Of a stretch of DNA of 64,000 nucleotides, positions 25,770 through 37,079 are shown piece by piece (the stretch's first letter is position 1; every line of letters starts with the position of its first letter). The stretch covers positions 1 through 64,000 of the forward strand of contig JAMZAV010003133.1 in NCBI GenBank assembly GCA_024449915.1, in the 5' to 3' direction. The notes below the pieces were generated by a model. The model had not been told where the DNA came from and made no database searches. It saw only the letters and a list, made by a program, of their open reading frames with translations. The DNA is from Sweltsa coloradensis. Lineage: Eukaryota > Arthropoda > Insecta > Plecoptera > Chloroperlidae. The position numbers and the translations under genes were made by a program.

Positions 25770-28700
25770 GTACAAACCTTTTAAAAAAGCCTCATTACCC
25801 TGAAGAAAGAAGAAAGAGAAGAAACGCGACAACAAATCAATACTTTTACTGTATGAAACATTCAATCGTGGCCCCTTTGGCTAAGAAAACGGGTATTTTT
25901 CTTGAACGCAAATACAAAAGTTGTTCTGAATCAGCCTTGTTGATTCTGGCGTTGATCCACGGATGTTCGCTCTGTCTATACCATTGATTGTTATATTTCC
26001 AAATAAAAATATCAATCTTTGGTTGGTTATCGCTCACTCGTACATTGCGTCGAAGCCTAAAAGGTTGGCATGGACGCTTTGATTTATTGTCCCCTACTTA
26101 AAACAAGTTAGGTGACTAAGTGGGTAGACTCTTAATGCGGAATTTCGAATTTATTTATCGTAGGCCTTACTAGGCTGAAAAAAGAAGAAGAGAAGAATAT
26201 CGCGATAACTTATGACATAGAAACACTGTAGGAGACACTTTTATGCAAGGCCAACATGGCTGAATAAAACGGGTATTTTTCCCGATGGCTATAACCAATC
26301 ACAAATAACTCACTGTATACAAACCTTTAACGAAGGCCTCTTTAGGCTGAAGAAAGAAGAAGGAGAAGAATCGCGACTACAATTCACATACTTTCACTGT
26401 ATGCATCATTTTAATCGTTGGCTCACTTGGCTAAAAGAAAGCGGGTATTTTCTTGAACGCAAATACAAAAGTTGTTTTTTTTTTTTCTGAATCAGCCTTG
26501 TTGATTTCTGGCGTGATCCACGGAGTTCGCTCTGTCTATACTATTGATTGTTATAATTTCTAATAAAAATATCGATCTTTGGTTGGTTATCGCTCACTCG
26601 TCCATTGCGTCGAAGCCTACAAGGTTGGCATGGACGCTTTGATTTATTGTCCCCTACTTAAAACAAGTTATGTGACTAAGTGGGTAGACTCTTAATGCGG
26701 AATTTCGAATTTATTTATCGTAGGCCTTACTAGGCTGAAAAAAGAAGAAGAGAAGAATATCGCAATAACTAATGACATAGAAACAATGCATGAGACACTT
26801 TTATCCAAGGCCAACATGGCTGAAGAAATCGGGTATTTTTCCCGATTGCTATAACAAATCACAAATAACTCAATGTATACAAACCTTTAACGAAGGCCTC
26901 TTTAGGCTGAAGAAAGAAGAAGGAGAAGAATCGCGACAACAATTCACATACTTTCACTGTATAAAAACATTTAAATCGGTTGGCCTCACTTGGCTGAAGA
27001 AAGCGGGTATTTTTCTTGAACGCAAATACAAAAGTTGTTCTGAATCAGCCTTGTTGATTCTGGCGTTGATCCACGAATGTTCGCTCTGTCTATACCATTG
27101 ATTGTTATATTTCCTAATAAAAATATCGATCTTTGGTTGGTTATCGCTCACTCGTCCATTGCGTCGAGGCCTACAAGGTTGGCATGGACGCTTTGATTTA
27201 TTGTCCCCTACTAAAACTGAAAAGCAGTTATGTGACTGAGTGGGTAGACTCTTAATGCGGATTTTTGTATTTATTTATCGTAGGCCTTACTAGGCTGAAA
27301 ACAGAAGAAGAGAAGAATCGCGATAACTAATGACATAGAATCACTGTATGAGACACTTTTATCCAAGGCCAACTTGGCTGAAGAAAACGGCTATTTTTTC
27401 CCGATTGCTCTAACAATTGACATATAACTCACTGTATAAAAACCTTTAACGAAGGTTTATCTAGGCTGAAGAAAGAAGAAGAGAAGAATCGCGATAACAA
27501 ATCACGAACAATTTCGGTGTGAAACACTTTTATCGTTGGCCTTACTTGTCTGAAGAAAACAAGTATTTTTCTTGAACGCGATTATAAATTATATACAACT
27601 CACTGCCTAAATCAGCTGTATAACAACGGTTACTTTACCCGATCGCGATATCAAATCACATACAACACACTTAATAAATCAATTTTTCGTTAGCTTAATT
27701 TGCCTAAGGAAAACAGATACTTTTCCCGGTCGCAATAAAACATCACATGTACTCACTGTATTAATCGCTTTTATCGGGGGGGGGGGGGACATGAAAGGAG
27801 CCTCCACGAAGTTTGTTAGATTATGAAATAGAAACAATCGGGCGTCCCCTGGAAACGACAACAATGTCGGCCAGTCCTTTTAAAATTAGAGTAAAGATGA
27901 ACCCTTCAATGACACAGGTTTGGAGTTTATCAATGCCAAAACTTGTTACAATCTCAAATAATTAACATTGAGGGCTTATCTAGTTTAAGGGAAATTTTAC
28001 AATTAGAGATGTGCAAGAAATACAACTTTGATAATTTGCTGGTCTAGAAGACGCACAGAGGACCAACGAAAAGCAGACCAAAGATTCGACATGAAGTTGT
28101 CCATGACAATTCCTTATGACAAATATGGAAGTGCAATATTTTCCCGATCGCAATAACAAATCACTGTATTAAACCCTTTTAATGTAAGCCTAACAAGGCT
28201 GAAGAAAGAAGAAAAAGAAGAATCGCGATAAACAAATCACATTACAATTACTGTATGAAACTCTTTTATCATTGGCCTTACCTTGGCTGAAGAAAAACTA
28301 TTTTTTTTTAAACGCAAATTCAAATTTGAAGTTGTTCTAAATCAGCCTTGTTTATTCTTGCGTTGATCCACGGATGTTCGCTCTGTCCATACCATTGATT
28401 GTTATATTTCCTAATAAAAATATCGATCTTTGGTTGGTTATCGCTCACTCGTACATTGCGTCGAAGCCTACAAGGTTGGCATGGACGCTTTGATTTATTG
28501 TCCCCTACTTAAAACAAGTAATGTGACTAAGTGGGTAGACTTCTTAATGCGGAATTTCGAACTTACTTATCGTCGGCCTTACTAGGCTGAAAAAAGAAGA
28601 AGAGAAGAATATCGCGAAAAACTAATGACATAGAAACTTGCATGAGACCTTTTTTCCCCAAGGCCTATGGTTTGAATAAAACGGGTATTTTTCCCGATTG

Positions 28701-28950
28701 CTATAACAAATCACAAATAACTCAATGTATAAAAACCCTTTTTAACCAAAGGCCTCTTTAGGCTGAAAAAAGAAGGAGAAGAATCGCGCCCAACATATCA
28801 CATACTTTTACTGTATGAAACCATTTTAATCGTTGGCCTCGCTTGGCTAAAGGGAAAAACGGGTATTTTTCTTGAACGCAAATACAAAAGTTGTTCTAAA
28901 TCAGCCTTGTTGATTCTGGCGTTGATACACGGATGTTCGCTCTGTCTATA
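25770..28950. repeat. Complex satellite array, second segment (cleaner consensus)
   Basis: The array continues in the phase left at 21,882. A monomers are defined by the ccattgattgttatatttcc anchor near 25,981, 26,542 and 27,097 (spacing 555-561 bp), followed by one B block at 27,486-28,219. Copies here are nearly free of the homopolymer noise of the first segment, so they give the best view of the repeat. The segment around 27,080-28,550 closely matches 34,300-35,750, including the gaatgttcgctctg variant and the ctgaaaagcag variant. Those two stretches are therefore copies of the same higher-order unit. Confidence 0.95.
27486..28219. repeat. Satellite B block (reference copy 1)
   Basis: This ~734 bp segment lies between two agaagaatcgcgata boxes. 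Its left part holds four or five diverged ~85 bp units of the form cccgatcgcgata...caaatcacata...cactgtat. A 13-G tract lies at 27,776-27,788. A ~350 bp stretch follows (acatgaaaggagcctccac, then cgggcgtcccctggaaacg) that has no counterpart in the A monomer. The block ends with a further 85 bp unit. No coding potential is recognised. Confidence 0.85.
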
Positions 28951-29830
28951 TAGTGGGGTCTGTAAGCCTAACAATCGTCCCAAATCGTGATTAAAGCGTG
29001 AAATTTCCAAATTTACTAATATGACCACGATAAACCCAAAAATTTAGGGGCCCCAAGTCCGATCTCTTCAACTTTAATAGCTTTTAAAATAAATTAATTG
29101 TATCAATGAAAATGCAATTAAAATTACAAAAATGGAATGGAAATGGTCAGTTGGAATCAAATATAAGCTGGTGTTCTAGAGAAAAACTAAAATATAACAT
29201 TTAAAAATCCAATGTGATTATTACTTACTAAGATATGACCTTAATTTAATTAATTAATTAATGCTTAATCAAATTTTAAAAAATACACAATATGATCGGT
29301 ATATGCGAAATTACATGACATTTGGTAGTCACCAACACACAAAATCTTTGGCCTAATACAAATCTCTTTTTTTTACTTTTATTGCAATTAAATTAATTAG
29401 ATTGATAAATTACATTACAATACACATGCATTTTAAAATTTGGGAAAGCGGTCATGTTTAGTATCAAATAAAAGCTGATTTTTAAAGAAAACTTTAATTT
29501 AACATATAACCCAAAATGATTTATTTACTTAGATAGACTCTAAATTTAATTAATTAATTAATTAATTCTTCCATAAATTTAAAAGAAAAACACGATTTGA
29601 TCGGCACTTTGCGTATTAAATGACATTTGGAAGTCATCTTACACACAAAGTTTTATGTCTCTTAAAAAAAAAATCACTGTTACTTTCATTGCAATTAATT
29701 AATTAGAAATAAATTACACTGCAATATGCATGCCAATTTAAATTTAGAGGAAGCAGTCATGTTAGTATCAAAAAAGAGCTGTTTTTTTTTTTTTAGAAAA
29801 CAATACCTAATGACACAATTTATTTTTTGG
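28951..29830 (+). repeat. Left terminal inverted repeat made of ~308 bp units
   Basis: The outermost ~130 bp match the other end almost base for base, apart from a ~12 nt gap. They include ccaaatttactaatatgacc and a block starting tccgatctcttcaactttaa. Inside, a unit containing (g)aaagc(g/a)gtcatgtt(t)agtatcaaa recurs near 29,131, 29,438 and 29,746. Agatatgacc/agatagactc anchors near 29,231 and 29,531 are followed by (ttaa)n runs. Subterminal tandem repeats within long TIRs are typical of foldback-type transposons. Confidence 0.85.
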
Positions 29831-30235
29831 GCAATCTTACTTATTTTTTTTTAATTTATTTGGACGTGTATTTAATTAATTTTTTTTATCAGAATTAAAA
29901 AAATACGAAATGAAAAATTAAAGGCAGCATTTTGGTAAATTTAAATGACTGACCATTCAATTAAAATTCAACAAAAATCTCATGGCATGCTAATTATTTT
30001 TCTATGAAAAAAAACATGGTTGTTTTTCAACAAAAGATTAAACGCCCTCGGTAATGCTGATTATTTTAGTATGAAAACAAATATACGAGAAGTTGCCAAA
30101 ATAATGTGTGGCTAGCGTAGGCTAACTATTTTATTAGTATCCATTGACTAAATTTTAAATTATAGAAACCTAGGCTTACAACAATATTATTTGCACAAAG
30201 GAGAAAAATACTAGGCCCACTAAAAATATCTTTAA
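29831..30235. other. AT-rich leader of the transposon core
   Basis: Non-repetitive AT-rich DNA between the left arm and the transposase-like remnants. No domain is visible. It may hold the promoter or an intron of the transposase gene, but nothing in the sequence decides this. Confidence 0.4.
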
Positions 30236-31617
30236 AAAACCTGCACCATGAATGTGTCTTTCACAACCCCAAGAGATTCAATCACAAAGTGCAGCATTGC
30301 AAAGCCATCAATGGTTCGCCGATGCATCGATATTGTAAGAAAGAGTGTAAACAAGATTAATCCAGGCCAAACTGCTGTCGTGACAGCTGATTGCCTATGT
30401 ATACTGTAATGAAACAAGCTATTAGTGGCAAATAAATTAAAAATTGAAATGAAAAATAATAAAAAGTAGTGGCGACGATGGGGGGGGGGGGGTTATACAT
30501 TAAAAAGGGACCACTTTTAACGTTTCTCGGTGATTGGTTAGAAGAAAGTGGGTGGATTGAGTTCTTTTTGAAGCTGGAATCACAACTTCGAGAAGAGGTG
30601 ATACAATCATATCCGGAAAATACGTAAAAAGAGCTTGATTTGCCCATCAAGTTTTTTTGTCAGCTTTTTAAAAATTTTAATGGTGAGAGCTGGGAGGCAG
30701 ACATTTCCAGAAATTTTTGCGGGTGATTGAGGGGATTACAGAAAAAAGGGAAGCTCGTTGTTACAGTTCCAATACTGGTACACCGGTCATCATGGCTTTA
30801 GAAACTTTGCTGCTAATGCTTATTAAAAGTTTACCAGGTACTAACATACACATGTATGTAGATACATTGAATCTAATTTTCCCCTGGATGTTCGCTCAGA
30901 CCAATACTACTCGAGGGGGTTGTCCGTATTTTGTAGAACCCCTAGGAGCTTCCAACCAAACACCCATTGATATGGAAGGAGTTTGAACTGGGTAACTTTA
31001 CCTCTTGGAGAAGCAAGCAACTGTTCTCCTCGAAATCCAACGATCAAATGCACAAACAAAATAACAAAATAATTAAATCTGATGCTGGAGATTGTGGTCT
31101 AAATGACAACCCAGAAGCACTATTAAAATGGATGGTTTCCGTTCCAAAGTAGCAAAAATCTTGAAAAGACTTCGAATTGCACGTAGGCCTAACCCTGCAT
31201 TTGAAAGTCGTTTTTAACAAAGTTTTTTAAATTGGTGGATATTGATGAAGATGGTAAATCCATTTGAAGAGCAGATTGCCTACCTAATGTAGTTTCCTTG
31301 ATAAGAAAACGTGTGATGGATTCTGATGCTGAGATCTCCATGAAGTCTGCACTGGATATTGGGGAAGCACAATACAATACATACGTATAGGAACGATTGA
31401 GGAGTGTCGGGTGTCATTTTACAAGCATATTTCTAGAAACAATCTGAAGAAAACATCTGGAAAATAAGTTTGCGATCAAAGTAAGTTTTCGCCAAAGAAA
31501 ATGCTCATTGTTTTCGAGGCTTTCATTTCAAGTCAGGTCAGAGACGGTGACCTCTAATTTTATTATTTGTACATGAAAACAGAAATTATCCTCCGTCTTT
31601 GAATGACTTGCGTTAGG
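30236..31617 (+). pseudogene. Decayed transposase-like gene of the long-TIR transposon
   Basis: Several frames together carry a run of motifs that I recall from a large uncharacterised protein family common in marine invertebrate genomes. In order they are KCSIAKPSMVRRCIDIVRKS followed by INPGQTAVVTAD (30,248-30,409, one open frame), LGDWLEESGWIEFF (about 30,520-30,570), FPWMFAQTNTTR (about 30,880-30,920), HKQNNKIIKSDAG...GLNDNPEALLKWMV (31,040-31,140), RDGDL near 31,545 and HENRNYPPSLNDLR near 31,575-31,615. The motif order is preserved while stops and frame changes separate the pieces, so this copy is broken. The D of VVTAD and the conserved HxQNN segment could belong to an RNase H-fold (DDE) active site. 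That is inference; no search was run. Its position between the two TIRs supports its being the element's own transposase. Confidence 0.6.
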
Positions 31618-31655
31618 GGTGGGGGGTAATTTTCATTATTTTGCATAATTATTGC

Positions 31656-31851
31656 CTCCTTCCCTTGACGACCCCCGACGACGATGACACCACGAACGAT
31701 GACGAAAACAAGACGACCGCGACGTGAGAACCCCCGTTCCTCCCCCTAAACCGTGGCTGGTTCTGACCAGCATGGGCCCCTCCTCCCCCCCCCTACGTTA
31801 GAGGGGGTGCATTATGACCTAACGGTTGACGCGTCCTTAATCCAAATAAAC
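31656..31851 (+). repeat. Dispersed repeat, copy 1 (inverted relative to 51,958-52,158)
   Basis: This ~196 bp segment, from cccttgacgac to cgcgtccttaatccaaataaa, is the reverse complement of the segment at 51,958-52,158 with scattered mismatches and indels. It is CpG-rich and unlike the AT-rich transposon around it, so it was probably inserted into the element just downstream of the transposase remnants. It includes the conserved cctaacggttgacgcgtcc core. Confidence 0.85.
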
Positions 31852-32400
31852 AATTTTTTTTTTAGATATTTAAGAACTGTGGGTACAATTGGCGTTGGAA
31901 GAAAGAAGAGGTATCTACCGTTGCATGATGGGGTTTTTTGCTTTGGGAAACGAGAAATGTACAGGAATTGCATTTTAGCATGGGTTACACTTTACAGGCT
32001 GCGGCACAATGTGTCATTTGCGGGACGTGGACAAAAAAACAGCAATGTAGGTTATGGAAAACGTTTGCAAATGTCCAAATGTTTGCACAAACTGTCGGAT
32101 TCTCCGATTAATTTTGTGATAAAACAGTTTGCTGTTGCTTACAGGTCATTCAATTTTTATAAAAACGTGTCCCTATTAGAAAGTAAACGAAAGCAGAAGA
32201 TATTTGTTTAGTCGGAAAGAATGTACACTTGCAAACAACCCTCCTACAGAAGCTGCCCCTTTAAAAACATGTCAGGCGTGCAGATCAAGCTGATAACACG
32301 TAATAAACTCTAATTTGTTTACTATTTCAAATATGTTTTAAAAATACCTAGGGTGTGTATATTTATTTTGAAATTTATCACATTATCAACTTCTATTTGT
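31852..32400 (+). other. Transposon core downstream of the nested repeat, unidentified open frame
   Basis: One frame stays open from within the nested repeat to a stop at 32,209-32,211. From about 31,862 it reads YLRTVGTIGVGRKKRYLPLH and continues as a basic, Cys-poor sequence of about 115 residues. I do not recognise it. It may be the C-terminal part of the transposase gene after the nested insertion, or chance. The last ~190 bases (32,212-32,400) are non-coding and AT-rich. Confidence 0.3.
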
Positions 32401-33288
32401 TTACAAACAAGGGAATACTATTAAACCTTCAAAAAACAGCTTTATTTGGTACTAAAACACGACCGCCTTTCATCCAAATTTTAAATTGGCAAAGCATATT
32501 GCAATGTTATTTATCAATCTAATTAATTTAATTGCAATGAAAGTTACAGAGATTTGTATTGGGGGATAAGACTTTGTGTGTGGATGACTTCCAAATGGGC
32601 ATTTTAAATACGCATGTGCGATCAAATCGTGTTTTTTTTAATTTAATGAAGAATTAATTTATTTATTTATTAAATTAGGGTCATATCTAAGTAAATAATA
32701 ATCATTTTGTGTATGTGTTATATTTTAAATTTTCTTTAAAAATCAGCTTTTATTTGATACTAAACAGACTGCTTTCTCTAAATTTTAAATATGCATGTGT
32801 ATGTTTAATGTAATTTATCAATCTAATTAATTTTAAATTTCAATGAAAGTAACAGGATTTTTATTGGGGCCATAAAAATTTTGTGTGTTGGTGGGCTACC
32901 AAATGTCATTCAATGCACAAAAACCGATCATCATATTCATATCATATTGTGTATTTTTTAAATTTAATTAAGCATTAATTAATTAATTAAATTAAGGTCA
33001 TATCTTAGTAAGTAATAATCACATTGATTTAACTGTTATATTTAAGTTTTTTCTTGACACCAGCTTTTATTTGATTCCAAACTTAAACCATTTCATTCCA
33101 TTTTTGTAATTGTAATTGCATTTCAATTGATAAAATTAATTAATTTAATAGCTATTAAAGTTGAAGAGATCGGACTTAGGCCATAAATTTTGGGTTTATC
33201 GTGGTCATATTAGTAAATTTGGAAATTTTCACGCTTAAATCACGATTTGCACGATTGTTACTTCACAAGGGGCTCACAGACTCCACTA
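32400..33288 (-). repeat. Right terminal inverted repeat made of ~308 bp units
   Basis: This is the mirror image of 28,951-29,830. Unit anchors tcatatctaa/tcatatctta lie at 32,691 and 32,998 (307 bp apart), and the gcttttatttgat(a/t)c anchor recurs near 32,745 and 33,063 with a more diverged copy near 32,440. The outer ~130 bp reproduce the left end in reverse complement, including ggtcatattagtaaatttgg. Confidence 0.85.
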
Positions 33289-36200
33289 ATACCATTGATT
33301 GTTATATTTCCTAATAAAAATATCGATCTTTGGTTGGTTATCGCTCACTCGTCCATTGCGTCGAAGCCTTCAAGGTTAGCATGGACGCTTTGATTTATTG
33401 TTTCCTACTAAAAAGCAGTTATGTGACTGAGTGGGTAGACTCTTTAATGCGGACTTTTGTATTTATTTATCGTAGGCCTAACTAGGCTGAAAAAAGAAGA
33501 AGAGAAGAATATCGCGATAACTTATGACATAGAAACACTGTATGAGACACTTTTATCCAAGGTTAACATGGCTGAATAAAACGGGTGTTTTTCCCGATTG
33601 CTATAACAAATCACCAACATATCACATACTTTTACTGTATAAAACATTTTAATCGTTGGCCTCGCTTGGCTGAAGAAAACGGGTATTTTTCTTGAACGCA
33701 AATACAAAAGTTGTTCTGAATCAGCCTTGTTGATTCTGGCGTTGATCCACGGATGTTCGCTCTGTCTATACCATTGATTGTTATATTTTCTAATAAAAAT
33801 ATCGATCTTTGGTTGGTTATCGCTCACTCGTCCATTGCGTCGAAGCCTTCAAGGTTAGCATGGACGCTTTGATTTATTGTTTCCTACTAAAAAGCAGTTA
33901 TGTGACTGAGTGGGTAGACTCTTAATGCGGACTTTTGTATTTATTTATCGTAGGCCTTACTAGGCTGAAAAAAGAAGAAGAGAAGAATATCGCGATAACT
34001 TATGACATAGAAACACTGTAGGAGACACTTTTATGCAAGGCCAACATGGCTGAAAAAACGGGTATTTTTCCCGATTGCTATAACCAATCACAAATAACTC
34101 ACTGTATACAAACCTTTAACGAAGGCCTCTTTAGGCTGAAGAAAGAAGAAGGAGAAGAATCGCGACTACAATTCACATACTTTCACTGTATGAAACATTT
34201 TAATCGTTGGCCTCACTTGGCTGAAGAAAGCGGGTATTTTTCTTGAACGCAAATACAAAAGTTGTTCTGAATCAGCCTTGTTGATTCTGGCGTTGATCCA
34301 CGAATGTTCGCTCTGTCTATACCATTGATTGTTATATTTCCTAATAAAAATATCGATCTTTGGTTGGTTATCGCTCACTCGTCCATTGCGTCGAGGCCTA
34401 CAAGGTTGGCATGGACGCTTTGATTTATTGTCCCCTACTGAAAACTGAAAAGCAGTTATGTGACTGAGTGGGTAGACTCTTAATGCGGATTTTTGTATTT
34501 ATTTATCGTAGGCCTTACTAGGCTGAAAACAGAAGAAGAGAAGAATCGCGATAACTAATGACATAGAATCACTGTATGAGACACTTTTATCCAAGGCCAA
34601 CTTGGCTGAAGAAAACGGCTATTTTTTCCCGATTGCTCTAACAATTGACATATAACTCACTGTATAAAAACCTTTAACGAAGGTTTATCTAGGCTGAAGA
34701 AAGAAGAAGAGAAGAATCGCGATAACAAATCACGAACAATTTCGGTGTGAAACACTTTTATCGTTGGCCTTACTTGTCTGAAGAAAACAAGTATTTTTCT
34801 TGAACGCGATTATAAATTATATACAACTCACTGCCTAAATCAGCTGTATAACAACGGTTACTTTACCCGATCGCGATATCAAATCACATACAACACACTT
34901 AATAAATCAATTTTTCGTTAGCTTAACTTGCCTAAGGAAAACAGATACTTTTCCCGGTCGCAATAAAACATCACATGAACTCACTGTATTAATCGCTTTT
35001 ATCGGGGGGGGACATGAAAGGAGCCTCCACGAAGATTGTTAGATTATGAAATAGAAACAATCGGGCGTCCCCTGGAAACGACAACAATGTCGGCTAATCC
35101 TTTTAAAATTAGAGTAAAGATGAACCCTTCAATGACACAGGTTTGGAGTTTATCAATGCCAAAACTTGTTACAATCTCAAATAATTAACATTGAGGGCTT
35201 ATCTAGTTTTAGGGAAATTTTACTATTAGAGATGTGCAAGAAATACAACTTTGATAATTTGCTGGTCTAGAAGACGCACAGAGGACCAACGAAAAGCAGA
35301 CCAAAGATTCGACATGAAGTTGTCCATGACAATTCCTTATGACAAATATGGAAGTGCAATATTTTCCCGATCGCAATAACAAATCACTGTATTAAACCCT
35401 TTTAATGTAAGCCTAACAAGGCTGAAGAAAGAAGAAAAAGAAGAATCGCGATAACAAATCACATACAATTACTGTATGAAACTCTTTTATCGTTGGCCTT
35501 CCTTGGTGAAGAAAACGGGTATTTTTTTTTAACGCAAATTCAAATTTGAAGTTGTTCTAAATCAGCCTTGTTTATTCTTGCGTTGATCCACGGATGTTCG
35601 CTCTGTCCATACCATTAATTGTTATATTTCCTAATTAAAATGTCGATCGTTGGTTGGTAATCGCTCACTCGTCCATTGCGTCGAGGCCTACAAGGTTGGC
35701 TTGGACGCTATGATTTATTGTTCCCTACTAAAAAGCAGTTATGTGACTAAGTGGGTAGACTCTTAATGCGGATTTTTGTGTTTATTTATCGTAGGCCGTA
35801 CAAGGCTGAAAAAAGAAGAAGAGAAGAATCGCGATGAATAATGACATAGAATCACTGTATAAGACACTTTTATCCAAGGCCAACTTGGCTGAAGAAAACA
35901 GGTATTTTACCCGATTGCTATAACAAATGACCTATAACTCACTGTATACAAACCTTATACGAAGGCCTCTTTAGGCTGAAGAAAGAAGGAGAAGAATCGT
36001 GACAACAAATCACATACTTTACTGTATGAAACATGTTAATCGTTGGCCTCACTTGGCTGAAGAAAACGGGTATTTTTCTTGAACGCAAATACAAAAGTTG
36101 TTCTGAATCAGCCTTGTTGATTCTTGCGTTGATCCACGGATGTTCGCTCTGTCCGTACCATTGATTGTTATATTTCCTAATAAAAATATCGATCTTTGGT

Positions 36201-36858
36201 TGGTTATCGCTCACTCGTACATTGCGTCGAAGCCTACAAGGTTGGCATGGACGCTTTGATTTATTGTCCCCTACTTAAAACAAGTAATGTGACTAAGTGG
36301 GTAGACTCTTAATGCGGAATTTCGAATTTATTTATCGTAGGCCTTACTAGGCTGAAAAAAGAAGAAGAGAAGAATATCGCGATAACTAATGATATAGAAA
36401 CACTGCATGAGACACTTTTATCCAAGGCCAACATTCCTGAAGAAAACGGGTATTTTTCCCGATTGCTATAACAAATCACAAATAACTCAATGTATACAAA
36501 CCTTTAACGAAGGCCTCTTTAGGCTGAAGAAAGAAGAAGGAGAAGAATCGCGACAACATATCACATACTTTTACTGTATGAAACATTTTAATCGTTGGCC
36601 TCGCTTGGCTGAAGAAAACGGGTATTTTTCTTGAACGCAAATACAAAAGTTGTTCTGAATCAGCCTTGTTGATTCTGGCGTTGATCCACGGATGTTCGCT
36701 CTGTCTATACCATTGATTGTTATATTTCCTAATAAAAATATCGATCTTTGGTTGGTTATCGCTCACTCGTCCATTGCGTCGAAGCCTTCAAGGTTAGCAT
36801 GGACGCTTTGATTTATTGTTTCCTACTAAAAAGCAGTTATGTGACTGAGTGGGTAGAC
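33289..36858. repeat. Complex satellite array, third segment (clean)
   Basis: A monomers with ccattgattg anchors near 33,292, 33,772, 34,322, 35,612, 36,162 and 36,711. Spacings are 480, 550, 1,290 (A plus B), 550 and 549 bp. The 480 bp monomer has an internal loss at about 33,612, where caaatcac joins directly to caacatatcacatac. It is consistent with recombination between sub-repeats. The segment ends at gtagac (36,853-36,858), where the gypsy element is inserted. Confidence 0.95.
34714..35442. repeat. Satellite B block (reference copy 2)
   Basis: Nearly identical to the block at 27,486-28,219 over its whole length. The main difference is the G-tract, 8 G here (35,004-35,011) against 13 there. 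Flanking A monomers also match, so the two B blocks belong to duplicated higher-order units. Confidence 0.85.
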
Positions 36859-36860
36859 GA

Positions 36861-36975
36861 TGTATATCAGTCTTTAATGTTGGTAATCTTGTAACCTGAA
36901 ATTGTAACCATGAACACATATGTAGCGCCCCTGGCGGTGGTTAATCCAAATAAAGACACACATTGAAACTCAACA
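36861..36975 (+). repeat. 5' LTR of the gypsy element
   Basis: A 115 bp direct repeat starting tgtatatcagtctttaatg and ending cattgaaactcaaca, matching 41,277-41,395. It contains aataaag near its end, a plausible polyadenylation signal. The start looks three or four bases shorter than the 3' copy (tgttgtatattag). It is very short for an LTR. Confidence 0.9.
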
Positions 36976-36993
36976 TGGTGTTACGAAGTGGGG
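36976..36993 (+). promoter_or_regulatory. Primer binding site, tRNA-Leu-like
   Basis: tggtgttacgaagtgggg follows the 5' LTR directly. The initial tgg pairs with a tRNA CCA end. The rest resembles the tggtgtcagaagtggg type used with tRNA-Leu by SURL/Mag-like elements; two positions differ from that form. Confidence 0.7.
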
Positions 36994-37079
36994 ATTATTT
37001 CGTTAGAATATTAATTTGTAATCATCGGTGAATTTGGACAAGTTAGATCCGCCAGCGCCGTTGAATTCGACGGTATGTA

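Larger units (their letters stand above)
28951..33288 (+). mobile_element. DNA transposon with ~0.9 kb terminal inverted repeats
   Basis: The element begins tagtggggtctgt and ends acagactccacta, a terminal inverted repeat. It is flanked by ata on both sides (28,948-28,950 and 33,289-33,291), where the intact satellite reads gtctataccattg once. This gives a 3 bp target duplication. The inverted similarity extends about 0.9 kb inward on each side, and the arms are themselves built from ~308 bp tandem units. The centre carries a decayed transposase-like gene on the plus strand and a nested dispersed repeat. A 3 bp duplication plus long TIRs suits superfamilies such as Academ, Chapaev3/CACTA-like or PIF/Harbinger. 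I cannot decide among them from sequence alone. Confidence 0.85.

Noticed and set aside
28951..33288. Assignment of the long-TIR transposon to CACTA/EnSpm because its ends contain ccacta
   Set aside because: CACTA elements start with CACTA at the 5' end and finish TAGTG. Here the orientation is reversed (tagtgg...ccacta), so the 3 bp duplication alone is not sufficient.
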